The position numbers and the translations under genes were made by a program. Below the pieces are notes generated by a model, which was given only the letters and a program-made list of their open reading frames with translations, was not told the DNA's origin and did no database searches. 38,453 nucleotides of DNA from Enterococcus avium ATCC 14025 (GTDB lineage Bacteria; Bacillota; Bacilli; Lactobacillales; Enterococcaceae): positions 1 through 38,453 of the forward strand of contig NZ_KE136364.1 of NCBI RefSeq assembly GCF_000406965.1, written 5' to 3'. How positions within the stretch are numbered: position 1 is the stretch's first letter; each line of letters begins with the position of its first letter. This document shows, piece by piece, positions 16,562 to 25,672 of this stretch.

Positions 16562-18751
16562 ATGAAGCTGGATTTTAGTACCACGGTAATTTTTTCGAAT
16601 AGTGATATTGAATTTGACAAACCTATTAATTTTGTTTTTGGAAAAAATGGTACTGGTAAATCAACAATTACTAGTCTTATGAATGAACAGTATGGCGATA
16701 GTCTGGATATTCGGGTATTTCAAGGTTTTGATTCTATTGTCGGTGAAGATAAAAAATTGAATGCTGTTACACTCGGTGAAGAGAATACTTCTATAAATGA
16801 ACAAATTACAGATAAAGAAGCTGAAAAAGAAAATCTAATTTTAGACATAGAAAAAATGTCAAAGGAAATTAGGGAGCCTGAAAACAAAAAGATTAAGAAT
16901 GTATTTTCGAAACTTGAAGATAGTAAGAAAGAAAAGAAAAACAAGAGTAAAGAAATCGAGTCATTCTATACTCAGTCTGCAGCAACAATAGCCAAGGATA
17001 ACCGACTAGTTGAAAATGCTCGCACATACCGTAAAGACACCTTTAAGCGCGAGATTCCATATGCAAATCTTCTTGAACAAAATGATATTGAAAAAAATAA
17101 CAGTATACTAAAATCTGAAAAGAAAACAGTGAAAACTATAACATTTCCAAAAATTAATTTTGCTAAATATCAAGAGTCTGTGAATGAGATACTTGACGCT
17201 AAAGTAGAAAGTAAAATAGTATTAGAAGAATTATCTGATAATCCTCAAAAAACCAACTTTGCAGAAAAAGGAATGCATATACACAATTCTGGAGAGAAAT
17301 GTTCTTTTTGTGGAAACTTTGTTACTGAAGAACGATTGACCATACTAAAAAAATATTTTTCGGCAGATGAAGTAGAGCTTTTAAAAAAGAGAATTCTAAA
17401 CGGAAAAGAAAAAATTGAAGCTTTGAGAAACACTATTTCAGCTATAAAAGTAGACACAAATGATTTTTATCCTGATTACTTAGAAAGGGTAGGAGTTCTC
17501 AACGATAATATAACCGTATTAGTTAAGGATCAAGTTTCTTTTTTAGAGGCTCTTTTGTCTGCCTTAAATGAAAAAGAAAAGAACTTGTTCAAAGAGGAAG
17601 TAGCATTAAATTTAGATTTTCCAGAAAATTTTGATGATGTTATTTCTGATTATGAAGAAATAGTAAAATTAAATAATGATTTTTCAAATAATCTGAAAGC
17701 TAAACAAGATGAGGCAATGCGAGCTTTAAGGCTTCATGAAGTAAAAAAAATAATTGATAAATTCAAATTGGATTCTGAGCTAGTTAAGTTGGAAGCGCTA
17801 GATAGAAGAGAAGCAGAAGCACAAAGTAATTTTAATGTTGAAGTAGATAAAATAAGAAAAGAGAACGATAAAATTGGTGCAATTGACAATGAAATATCCG
17901 CTCTCAAAAACAAGACAAAAAATACAGAAAAGCTTGCGCATAATATCAACAACAAGCTAAGATATTTGGTATCGTTTGAAATGATCAGAAAGAAAGTTGA
18001 CGATCAAGAATTTTACGAAATAAAAAACCATCAAGGAGAAATAAGACCCATAACTGAGTTATCCACGGGCGAAAAGAATATTATTGCATTTTTATATTTT
18101 ATTGAAAAACTCTCGGAAGTTTCAGATTCATCGAATGGTACTAACAAGGTTATTGTTTTTGATGATCCAATGACTTCAAATGATGATACAATGCAATACT
18201 TGATTATTGATGAACTACAAAAAGTAATAAAAATGTGCGATAAGAAAAGTTGTTCAGACCAGTTCATTTTGCTTACACACAATACTTTTTTCTACTTGAA
18301 TTGCTCGTTTGAGATTAAAAATAGAAGAGATAAAAAAAATGCATTTGAAGAAAGCAATTTTTACAAGTTACAACGATGTGATAATCAAACAAAAATTAGT
18401 AGAATTGAGAATAAGAATCAAGACTTCAAGACAAACTATGAAGCTTTATGGCATGAACTAGCATTCTTGTACACAGAAGATAAACCCGAAATGATGTTAA
18501 ATCCTATCAGACGTATTATTGAAACATATGTTGTCTTCAATGGAAAGGAAGACTTTTATAAGAACAACAAAGATGCAAAAAATTTATTCAATACTAATTC
18601 TCACTATTTTCCAGATTTGGAGGCTGATTTAAATGGAAAAGGTAGAGACGATATCAAAAATATGTTAAAAAAATGTTTTAGTGATAATGGAGCGGAAGTT
18701 CATTTTAATAAACATTGGAAGAATGCTACAAAAAGGATATCAGATAACTGA
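16562..18751 (+). CDS. AAA ATPase with zinc hook and PrrC/RloC-like C-terminus (putative anticodon nuclease)
   Basis: A 729-residue SMC/Rad50-like ATPase of the AAA_13 group. Walker A GKNGTGKST (27-35); long coiled coils (about 80-240 and 260-480) meeting at a CxxC zinc hook, Cys247 and Cys250; ABC signature LSTGEKN (about 500-506); Walker B VIVFDDP with Asp534-Asp535. The C-terminal ~110 residues contain Arg650-x3-Glu654 and a His at 681 (NSHYF), matching the RxxxE...H triad of PrrC/RloC tRNA anticodon nucleases. This suggests a phage-defence suicide nuclease; the activity is inferred. ATG 16562 is chosen for homolog-like length; ATGs at 16538 and 16550 are in frame. It has its own promoter, higher A+T than its neighbours, and splits tcpE from the VirB4 gene, so it looks like acquired cargo. 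Confidence 0.82.
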   Translation: MKLDFSTTVIFSNSDIEFDKPINFVFGKNGTGKSTITSLMNEQYGDSLDIRVFQGFDSIVGEDKKLNAVTLGEENTSINEQITDKEAEKENLILDIEKMSKEIREPENKKIKNVFSKLEDSKKEKKNKSKEIESFYTQSAATIAKDNRLVENARTYRKDTFKREIPYANLLEQNDIEKNNSILKSEKKTVKTITFPKINFAKYQESVNEILDAKVESKIVLEELSDNPQKTNFAEKGMHIHNSGEKCSFCGNFVTEERLTILKKYFSADEVELLKKRILNGKEKIEALRNTISAIKVDTNDFYPDYLERVGVLNDNITVLVKDQVSFLEALLSALNEKEKNLFKEEVALNLDFPENFDDVISDYEEIVKLNNDFSNNLKAKQDEAMRALRLHEVKKIIDKFKLDSELVKLEALDRREAEAQSNFNVEVDKIRKENDKIGAIDNEISALKNKTKNTEKLAHNINNKLRYLVSFEMIRKKVDDQEFYEIKNHQGEIRPITELSTGEKNIIAFLYFIEKLSEVSDSSNGTNKVIVFDDPMTSNDDTMQYLIIDELQKVIKMCDKKSCSDQFILLTHNTFFYLNCSFEIKNRRDKKNAFEESNFYKLQRCDNQTKISRIENKNQDFKTNYEALWHELAFLYTEDKPEMMLNPIRRIIETYVVFNGKEDFYKNNKDAKNLFNTNSHYFPDLEADLNGKGRDDIKNMLKKCFSDNGAEVHFNKHWKNATKRISDN

Positions 18752-18841
18752 GGTTCTTCTTAGAGGGTTAATCAATTATTATAGCTACACTTTCGGATTG
18801 AGCGTTTCAATTTGTTAAACTAAAGAGTTGGAGGATTCAAT

Positions 18842-21355
18842 ATGGGTATAAAAAATCCGATACGAAGTTTAAAAGATAATTTGCTATTAACTGGCAACAA
18901 CGATATTTGGGCATACTACCAAGTATCGCCAAAAACGATTTCGCAAAATAATCCCAAGGCGATTCAAGAAAACAAAGAACAAATGGCAAATCTAATGCAG
19001 CTACTGGCACCTTATGAAGATGTGGAATTGATCATGTTCCCACGAACCATGAATTTATCCAGTCGATTCACGAAACTGTCTGAAGGTTTTGATCAAAATA
19101 ATCCTGAGCTTGGCGAGTATTACTCCCAAGAAACAGTCAATTTATTGGAACGAGAAGGCACGATTTATCGTCCTTCTTTTTTGTTGGGAATAAAGATAAA
19201 AGACCAATATATTGCTGAAAGCTTGAAGGAGGCATTTAAGAAAATATACAATGAACTAGCGGATGAGGTATTGGGTTTCGCTGGGTATGAACGAACTGAC
19301 GGTGAAATGATCCTCGAACAAATCGCCTCAGTTTCAAACGAAGTCACTCAATTGTTGTATTCTTTTTCGATTCGTCCTTTGGCAAAAGAAGAAATGATTT
19401 ACGTGAATCGTCTGCAATACATCAGAGGAATGCCGCATAAAATTGAGGATGAAGATCATTGGCAAGATATTGAAGATATTCAATCTGCAATCATTCGCCC
19501 GGTAAAGAATGGAAAAGGCATATTAAGGATTGAGGATGAACTCGGAGAAAGTTATTTGTCTATTCTACCGATTGGGGCTTTTCCAGATAATATGAGTAAT
19601 ATGAATATTTTTCAGTTTGCTCAAGATTTGAATTTCCCTGTAGAATTTCGTATGAAGCTTCATTATCCAGAACTGGGTGGCTCACAGGGACTTCAAATGC
19701 GAGCAGGTTGGCTAAACAATCGGTTCAAGGATGAACAAACTGATCAAGAAAAGCATGGAGATGAACCAACGGATCGTGTTTTGACCATTCGCTATTTGCT
19801 AAAACACATGCGAGAGCGTATGAACAACAATGAACCAATCATTGACTGGCTGGGTTGCTTTGTTGTGTATGGGAACACGAAAGAAGAAGTTCGGCAGCGT
19901 AGTTTATCCATTATTAAATTATTGAGTCAAAGCGTACGAGTCTGTCGTGGGAAGAATGACCAAGTGAAACTATTCTATAAATTACTCCTAGGTCAGCCAT
20001 TAGGAGGTCAGATGCATTGGAAGCAGCGTACAAATGTCGATGCCATTGCAGAATTGCTTTTTGGAACAATCACAGAATTAGGGATGGATTCGGGCTGGTA
20101 CATTGGCCGTCAAGATGTTGTCGGATTGAATGGTTCCAAAGGTGAGAAAACGGAGCTGGAAGAATTAATCTATGCGTCAAATAAGTATGTTTTTTTGAAT
20201 CCTTTAGCGATTGCCGAAGGAATTAGAGGGGCGCTTTATGATGCGCCACACATGGCGGTTACGGGAAAAACTGGTAAAGGAAAAACCTTTCTTGTAGGAT
20301 TAATTTTCCTCTATAGTTCCTTTTTAGAAGCTCAAAGTCTTTTTATTGATCCAAAAGGTGAAAAGAAAAAATGGTTCAAAAAGCTCGTCAATAATCCTTA
20401 TTACCAGCAAAATTATCCATTGTTTGTGCAGCACTTGAATAGCATTAACTACGTGACGTTGGATGTAAACAAAGAAGAAAATTATGGTGTGTTAGACCCA
20501 TTTGTGTATCTGGATCGAATTGATGCTAAACAAGTGGCTCAGGATATGATCAATGAACTTAGTCCGTTAGGAAAGGATCACAAGCTAAAAGGAGCGGTAC
20601 TAGAAGGAATTCAAAAAATATTGACTAAGCGAGAAAAAGGTGACCTGGTGGGATTAATGCATGTCGTTGATTGGTTAGAAGAACATACGGATGAAAAAAT
20701 TCATGAATATGGTCGCTTCCTGCATTTAACGGTTACTGATTCGATCCTGCGTTTAGGTTTTAGTTATGGTGAAAACAGTGGACTTGATTTCAAAGAAAAA
20801 ACAACCGTGCTAGAAATCCAAGATTTAACGTTACCCAAAGATGATATACCCCCTGAACTATACTCAGATGCCGATAGAAAAGCTCTATGCCTAATGATTA
20901 GTTTGGGACGTTTTTGTGAGATGTTTGGGAAACGTGACATTGAACAAAAAACGGCCGTCTACTTCACAGAGGCCTGGGTATTTAACAAGTCGAATTCCGG
21001 GCGAGCAATTATCTCATCGATGGCTCGTGTAGGGCGTTCTCAAATGAATCAATTAGTGCTGGATACTCAGTTTATTGATGATCTTGGTACAGAAGACGAA
21101 AAAGGAAATTACGGGATTGTCTTTGCCTTTGACGAAGACAGCGAACGAGATAAAATACTCACTCATTTGGGTCTTGAATGTAATGAGGAGAATCGAAAAG
21201 AAATGAAACGGATGATCAAAGGTCAATGTTGGATGCGTGATATTTATGGCCGTGTTGGAAAATTAAATGTTCATAGTCTATTTGAAGAGTTCACGGAAGC
21301 GTTGAAAACAACGGAGAAAACGAGTAACAGTGAAGCAGAAGAACAGGTCGCATAG
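18842..21355 (+). CDS. VirB4-like conjugation ATPase (Tn916 Orf16/ConE-like)
   Basis: An 837-residue ATPase that should power assembly of, and transport through, the type IV channel at the inner membrane face. ATG 18842 follows TTGGAGG. The N-terminal half carries the VirB4 region; the C-terminal ATPase core has Walker A GKTGKGKT (about 474-481), FIDPKGEKKKWFKK just after it, a Walker-B-like strand VYFTEAW (about 703-709, with Thr where Asp is usual) and RVGRSQMNQLVLDTQ as the sensor/Arg region. Full length for the family. It belongs to the operon with tcpC-E but is now separated from tcpE by the 2.4-kb ATPase cargo. Confidence 0.92.
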   Translation: MGIKNPIRSLKDNLLLTGNNDIWAYYQVSPKTISQNNPKAIQENKEQMANLMQLLAPYEDVELIMFPRTMNLSSRFTKLSEGFDQNNPELGEYYSQETVNLLEREGTIYRPSFLLGIKIKDQYIAESLKEAFKKIYNELADEVLGFAGYERTDGEMILEQIASVSNEVTQLLYSFSIRPLAKEEMIYVNRLQYIRGMPHKIEDEDHWQDIEDIQSAIIRPVKNGKGILRIEDELGESYLSILPIGAFPDNMSNMNIFQFAQDLNFPVEFRMKLHYPELGGSQGLQMRAGWLNNRFKDEQTDQEKHGDEPTDRVLTIRYLLKHMRERMNNNEPIIDWLGCFVVYGNTKEEVRQRSLSIIKLLSQSVRVCRGKNDQVKLFYKLLLGQPLGGQMHWKQRTNVDAIAELLFGTITELGMDSGWYIGRQDVVGLNGSKGEKTELEELIYASNKYVFLNPLAIAEGIRGALYDAPHMAVTGKTGKGKTFLVGLIFLYSSFLEAQSLFIDPKGEKKKWFKKLVNNPYYQQNYPLFVQHLNSINYVTLDVNKEENYGVLDPFVYLDRIDAKQVAQDMINELSPLGKDHKLKGAVLEGIQKILTKREKGDLVGLMHVVDWLEEHTDEKIHEYGRFLHLTVTDSILRLGFSYGENSGLDFKEKTTVLEIQDLTLPKDDIPPELYSDADRKALCLMISLGRFCEMFGKRDIEQKTAVYFTEAWVFNKSNSGRAIISSMARVGRSQMNQLVLDTQFIDDLGTEDEKGNYGIVFAFDEDSERDKILTHLGLECNEENRKEMKRMIKGQCWMRDIYGRVGKLNVHSLFEEFTEALKTTEKTSNSEAEEQVA

Positions 21356-21429
21356 CTCAATTCCTTGTAGACAAATGAAATCATTCATTGCTATACTTTT
21401 ATGCAACTATTCAAAAAGGTTGAGGTAAA

Positions 21430-21761
21430 ATGAAAAAATATGGGATGGCTGCGTTACTATTTTTGACTTGTCTTATTATGGTAGGCTGCGGTAACTCCAA
21501 GAATAAAATGGATGATCAAACAAAAGTTGCTGTGAAAACGGTCATGGATTTTAAGAGTAAATTCAACAAGAAAGATAATGAGGAACGAAAAGATTATGAT
21601 TTTGATTCAGGTTATTTTCCGACTGATTTATCTGAAAAAGATGTATCGCAAGTTTATTTGATGAAAGCAAAAAATGATGAGAATAATGTTTACTATATCA
21701 AGTATAACGAAACGGAGTATTCTGATCCGGACTTGAAAAAGAAAATAAAAGATCATGTTCG
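21430..21761 (+). pseudogene. Conjugation-region lipoprotein, 5' part (broken by IS4-family element)
   Basis: The first 110 codons of a small lipoprotein: signal peptide with lipobox VGC, lipid Cys20, then a Lys/Asp-rich polar domain. ATG 21430 follows TTGAGG. The frame enters the IS at 21762 and ends at 21858 with 32 foreign residues. Removing the IS and one 10-bp target copy joins 21761 to 23364 in frame and gives a 147-residue protein (...KDHVRESAATSNG...FEAKE). Similar-sized lipoproteins sit between VirB4 and the EF1877-type membrane protein in related elements. The truncated form keeps its lipid anchor and may still be made. Confidence 0.82.
21752..21761 (+). repeat. Target site duplication, left copy (10 bp)
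   Basis: ATCATGTTCG is repeated exactly at 23354-23363 on the other side of the IS. A 10-bp duplication fits the IS4 family (10-13 bp). A preceding G is shared, so 11 bp is also possible. Confidence 0.85.
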
Positions 21762-21797
21762 CAATGTCATTAACTTAAGCTACTTGACATTTTTTGA

Positions 21798-21836
21798 AGA
21801 CGCACAAATTCGTGTTCGCTACGAATTTGTGCGTCT
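21798..21836. terminator. Strong hairpin inside the left end of the IS
   Basis: A 16-bp perfect stem (AGACGCACAAATTCGT / ACGAATTTGTGCGTCT) with a 7-nt loop, T-rich on the far side and T-rich on the minus strand as well. It would stop or hinder transcription from the transfer operon into the transposase gene. Confidence 0.7.
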
Positions 21837-21893
21837 CTTTTGTATTTTCACGCTATAATTAGGAGAGAATGATGAATTAAAGGGGGATTTCAC

Positions 21894-23219
21894 ATGATTG
21901 CATTGACTGATTTCCATGAATTCATTTATGAAGCACCTACCATTTTTTTAGAAGATATTCGTCAGGGAAACCCTCACGCATTCACTCGGAAAAGAAAGAC
22001 TACGCCTCTTAACGTGATGCTTCAAATGTTCTCTCAAAAAGGAAATTCCCAGTTTTCAGAGCTCCTCAACTTTTACGCTTCCCAAAACCAGCCACTGGAT
22101 ATTTCAACCGTTGCTTTTTACCAAGCTCGAATGAAGGTGAACCCTGAAGCACTTCATTTAATGATGGGAGATTATATTGCCATGACGTATGAAAAGTATA
22201 ATGATTACTTGGCAAAATTAAACGGATATATTGTCACGGCAATCGACGGTTCAGACATTATTCTGCCATCGACAGAAGAGAATGCTAAAAAATATGGAAT
22301 ACATGATCCTCAAAAAAATGTTAGCCCAGTGATGGCAAAAGTCTCACTGATGTATGATTGCATCAATAAGATTGGACTTGACACTTGTATTGAACCTTAT
22401 AAATTCAGTGAACGAATCTGTGCTGTACGGCATCTTGACCAATTAAAGAAAAATCTAAGACAACCAACGATTACGACTTTTGATCGCGGATATTTCTCGA
22501 TGAGATTAGTGGATCAAATGATTGAAAACGATCAAAAGTTTGTCTTTCGAATGAACAAACAATATTTGAAGCGTTACTTCGAACGAATGGTTTCAGGAGA
22601 AGACAAAGTTATCCCCGTTACATTTAATCGTAAAGAAACAAGTGATTATCGAGCTGACCGATCATTTCGAATAAAGTTAATGTCTACTACCTACAATTTC
22701 CGCTTTGTGAAAATTCCATTAGTGAAAGAAACTACAGGTGAAACTTACGATGAACTACTTTTGACGAATTTGACACAGGAAGAATTTTCATTGGAGGGAT
22801 TAAAAGAAGTTTATCGATTGAGATGGGAAATCGAAACAGCATATAACATCTTGAAAAATCGAATGAAGCTCGAAGAATTCAGCGGTGTTCGGGAACGATT
22901 AATTCGCCAAGATATTTATTGTAGTGTATGGCTGTATAATCTAGTTAGCTTTTGTATCATTGAATTAAACGAAGCAGAAAGGATTCCACAAGAACAGTAT
23001 AAGTATGAAATGAGACGAAATATCACTATTTCAATCGGTATTGTAAAAACGTATTTTATCCAAATCCTTCTCGAAGAGCATCCAGAAAGACGAAAAGAGT
23101 TGATGGATCAAATGGCGTCATTGATTAAGAAATATCTTGTGCCAGTGCGTCCGAATCGAACAGTAAAAAGGAAGTCCCCGATAAACAAATCTAGGCGAAG
23201 CTATCGTTATACCTATTAG
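21894..23219 (+). CDS. IS4-family DDE transposase
   Basis: A 441-residue transposase. ATG 21894 follows AAGGGGG. DDE residues are visible: Asp in TAIDGSD, Asp in TTFDRGYFS and Glu in the YRLRWEIETAYNILK signature (Y-2-R-3-E-6-K), typical of IS4. The C-terminus is strongly basic (VKRKSPINKSRRSYR). No frameshift or stop is present, and the IS ends are complete, so the element is probably still mobile. Confidence 0.93.
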   Translation: MIALTDFHEFIYEAPTIFLEDIRQGNPHAFTRKRKTTPLNVMLQMFSQKGNSQFSELLNFYASQNQPLDISTVAFYQARMKVNPEALHLMMGDYIAMTYEKYNDYLAKLNGYIVTAIDGSDIILPSTEENAKKYGIHDPQKNVSPVMAKVSLMYDCINKIGLDTCIEPYKFSERICAVRHLDQLKKNLRQPTITTFDRGYFSMRLVDQMIENDQKFVFRMNKQYLKRYFERMVSGEDKVIPVTFNRKETSDYRADRSFRIKLMSTTYNFRFVKIPLVKETTGETYDELLLTNLTQEEFSLEGLKEVYRLRWEIETAYNILKNRMKLEEFSGVRERLIRQDIYCSVWLYNLVSFCIIELNEAERIPQEQYKYEMRRNITISIGIVKTYFIQILLEEHPERRKELMDQMASLIKKYLVPVRPNRTVKRKSPINKSRRSYRYTY

Positions 23220-23281
23220 ATAATAGATCAGATACAAGAGCTTATTTCGTTGCGCCCTCAAGTCGAGAAAAGCGAAAAAAA

Positions 23282-23317
23282 TAGAGTTAGTTGAATGAAA
23301 AACTTCAACTAACTCTA
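23282..23317. terminator. Hairpin inside the right end of the IS
   Basis: A 14-bp perfect stem (TAGAGTTAGTTGAA / TTCAACTAACTCTA) with an 8-nt loop and a T-containing tail, 63 nt after the transposase stop. It probably terminates the transposase transcript. Confidence 0.72.
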
Positions 23318-23353
23318 CTTCTATTTGTCAACAGGCTTAAGTTAATGACATTG

Positions 23354-23363
23354 ATCATGTTCG
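23354..23363 (+). repeat. Target site duplication, right copy (10 bp)
   Basis: Exact copy of the 10 bases at 21752-21761 directly outside the right inverted repeat. Confidence 0.85.
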
Positions 23364-23475
23364 TGAATCTGCGGCAACTTCAAATGGAACAGTATATGAA
23401 TCTATTTCTGAAACGGAATTTAACCAAGCGATTGAACAAGAAAATGTGACGAAGGTTTTTGAAGCAAAAGAATAG
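23364..23475 (+). pseudogene. Lipoprotein gene, 3' part after the IS
   Basis: The last 37 codons of the lipoprotein begun at 21430. In the restored frame it reads ESAATSNGTVYESISETEF... and ends FEAKE at TAG 23473-23475. It has no start or ribosome site of its own and is not expected to be translated. Confidence 0.8.
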
Positions 23476-23483
23476 TTTATAAA

Positions 23484-23514
23484 TGGGTCTGGAAGCAGGC
23501 TCTTTTTTGATGTC
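23484..23514 (+). terminator. Weak terminator after the lipoprotein gene
   Basis: GGGTCTG and CAGGCTC pair imperfectly around GAAG, followed by six T. It overlaps a possible ATG (23483) for the next gene, which argues for the later TTG start there. Confidence 0.5.
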
Positions 23515-23542
23515 TAAAAATAAAAAAGGGAGGGGTTTAAAA

Positions 23543-25606
23543 TTGGTCAGAACGAACAAACGAAGACTATTGTTTTTCTTACTTCCCATCCTTTTGATTC
23601 TACTTCTATCTGTATCAGCCTATGCAAAGTCGGATAAAGAAGCGATCTATACTGTTGGCAAATACCATCTAGATACCTTTGCCTCATACATAGGTGATAC
23701 AGAATTTTCACTTGGAAAGATGCTTTTTGGAAAAAATGGGACAGACTTTATCCAGATGATTACCAACATGTCATTTAGCACGAACAAAATTATTTGGCAG
23801 GTGTTTGATTTTATTATCGAAAAACTCTATAAAGGAGCGGCAATGGATGGACTTATCCATACCTTTTTTCAATTCTCTAAAAATATCTACGATAAGCTAT
23901 TTAATGTGATCGGCCTAGGATTAACTGGAGGATATGTCGTTTATATTTTCTATTTGAAGGTTTGTAAAAGTGGGAATCAGGCAAAGCGAGCCCTTGCCCG
24001 ATTTTTTTGCGTTGTTGGTTTTTCGATTCTATGGTTTGGAAATGGCACAGTAACCAGTCAGGGAGAAAAATTGACGAAGGATTTAAATACATGGTCAACT
24101 GCTGTTGAAGGGTTGATTTTTGAAGCGACCAACGGGATTGATGATCTAAGTGTTGCGACCACCAGTGAGGATGCCATCAAACAGATTCGAGAAATGTATT
24201 ATCAGAAGGCGGTAGTCGATCCGTATCTGCTATTAAATTATGGAACGACTGATATTGAAGAGTTATCAAAGGCTGGTATTAAACCAACAGAGTTTTTGTC
24301 TGAAAGCATCAAAAGTGAAAACTTGGAAAATATTTCTGATGTTGTGAGAGAGGCAGCAAAAGAAGATGATGAAAAAACAGAATCTTATCGTGCGTTCATT
24401 CAACCAACAAATAGTATTTATAAGATGATCGTTGGGTTAATGAGTCCCAGTTTAAATGTAACTGTTGGGATTCCTATCTTGATGATCGGAATGGTTCGTT
24501 TCTTATTCCAGTTAGGCGTGCTGTTGATGCTGCTGGCAATCGCTTTTATGTTGATCGTTTCCTTCTTTCCAGGCATGGACTATATGATTTTTCGTGGTGT
24601 CAAAACGTTTGTAGGATTTACCTTTCAAAAATCGATTTATAGTGTGTTGATTTTAGTGGCATTTCTTGTTTTCAATATTATTGATGATTTGATCCTGATG
24701 AATACCATTGCTGGTTTTATCGGTAACATGTTTGTTCGGGGAATCGTCTCGTTGATCGTATTCGTAAAACGGAAAGACATTCTAGCAAAGCTAGGATTAG
24801 GACAAGCGGATCGTACATTAGCTAAGACAAAAACCAAAGCCCAGAATACGACAAGAGAAGTTAGTCGAACCATTCATAGAGGAAAAGATTTAACGGAACG
24901 AGCGATTTTAAGAGGAGCGAATGTTGTTGGGAAGATCCATCCAGGTATATTAGCGGCAAGTCAGTTGTTCCAACGAACAAAACAGCAACAAACCACACCA
25001 ACTAAACAATCGAATGCAAAGCCTTCGGAAATTGCTTCTGGCAGAAGAAAGCAATTGTCATTTGAAGGAGAGAAATTGCTTGTAGAAAATCGACCAATCA
25101 TTAGAAGCTCGCCTGCAAAAATGCAGCGTCCACGAAAGACGGTAGAACCAATGAACGTACAAGTATTAACTCCAATTGGTGGTTCCATTCCATTATCTGT
25201 TTCTGTCTTACCAATTGATCAATTGATTCAAAATGGTAAAGTTGCTGGAAAACCCAACCGAAAAATGAGCTTGGCACAACCTCCAAAAAATTATGTTGGT
25301 CAGTCAGTGCCGTTAACTCAAAAACCACCAAAATTAATTGCGAATGATTCTTTGACACAACAAATTACTCAATTGAAGCAATCTCGATCAATGATTACCA
25401 ATCAAAACTCGTTACGAATGATGCAAAAAATAAATGGTCACACACAAAAAGATCGAACAATAAAAATGATGGGAAGCTCTAAAGAGCAGACTACTATCGA
25501 TCCAGGTTCAAGTGACCACTCGAAACCTATTGTATCCGATCAAACGATTGAAGCAAAACTAGGTAAAGATTTTATCTTGCCGGAAGGCAGAAGCCCACAA
25601 GTTTAA
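23543..25606 (+). CDS. EF1877-type mobilome membrane protein (Tn916 Orf15-like)
   Basis: A 687-residue polytopic membrane protein of the transfer channel (VirB6-like position). TTG 23543 is chosen because GGGAGGGG at 23528-23535 is 7 nt upstream and a signal-like helix follows at once; ATG 23483 is in frame but lies in a terminator stem. Hydrophobic helices lie near residues 7-30, 115-150, 165-180, 295-350, 370-400 and 405-425. The last ~250 residues are a soluble Lys/Gln/Pro-rich tail, probably cytoplasmic. Order and shape match CD3337/EF1877 family proteins, which follow the VirB4 gene in Tn916-like modules. Confidence 0.85.
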   Translation: MVRTNKRRLLFFLLPILLILLLSVSAYAKSDKEAIYTVGKYHLDTFASYIGDTEFSLGKMLFGKNGTDFIQMITNMSFSTNKIIWQVFDFIIEKLYKGAAMDGLIHTFFQFSKNIYDKLFNVIGLGLTGGYVVYIFYLKVCKSGNQAKRALARFFCVVGFSILWFGNGTVTSQGEKLTKDLNTWSTAVEGLIFEATNGIDDLSVATTSEDAIKQIREMYYQKAVVDPYLLLNYGTTDIEELSKAGIKPTEFLSESIKSENLENISDVVREAAKEDDEKTESYRAFIQPTNSIYKMIVGLMSPSLNVTVGIPILMIGMVRFLFQLGVLLMLLAIAFMLIVSFFPGMDYMIFRGVKTFVGFTFQKSIYSVLILVAFLVFNIIDDLILMNTIAGFIGNMFVRGIVSLIVFVKRKDILAKLGLGQADRTLAKTKTKAQNTTREVSRTIHRGKDLTERAILRGANVVGKIHPGILAASQLFQRTKQQQTTPTKQSNAKPSEIASGRRKQLSFEGEKLLVENRPIIRSSPAKMQRPRKTVEPMNVQVLTPIGGSIPLSVSVLPIDQLIQNGKVAGKPNRKMSLAQPPKNYVGQSVPLTQKPPKLIANDSLTQQITQLKQSRSMITNQNSLRMMQKINGHTQKDRTIKMMGSSKEQTTIDPGSSDHSKPIVSDQTIEAKLGKDFILPEGRSPQV

Positions 25607-25619
25607 TACAAACGTTCAA

Positions 25620-25656
25620 CCCTAGAGAAAATCAATCTCTAGGGATTTTTCTTTTT
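25620..25656 (+). terminator. Rho-independent terminator
   Basis: A 9-bp perfect stem CCCTAGAGA / TCTCTAGGG with a 7-nt loop followed by ATTTTTCTTTTT. It stands directly before the ribosome site of the hydrolase gene, so it may set the expression level of the two last transfer genes. Confidence 0.82.
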
Positions 25657-25672
25657 GGAGAGGATTGCTGTG

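Larger units (their letters stand above)
21762..23353 (+). mobile_element. IS4-family insertion sequence (1592 bp)
   Basis: The ends are perfect 18-bp terminal inverted repeats CAATGTCATTAACTTAAG at 21762-21779 and 23336-23353, with partial matching (TTGACA) continuing inward. It is flanked by 10-bp direct repeats and carries one transposase gene. Strong hairpins stand inside both ends (21798-21836 and 23282-23317), likely insulating the transposase from outside transcription. The insertion splits a lipoprotein gene. Confidence 0.9.
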
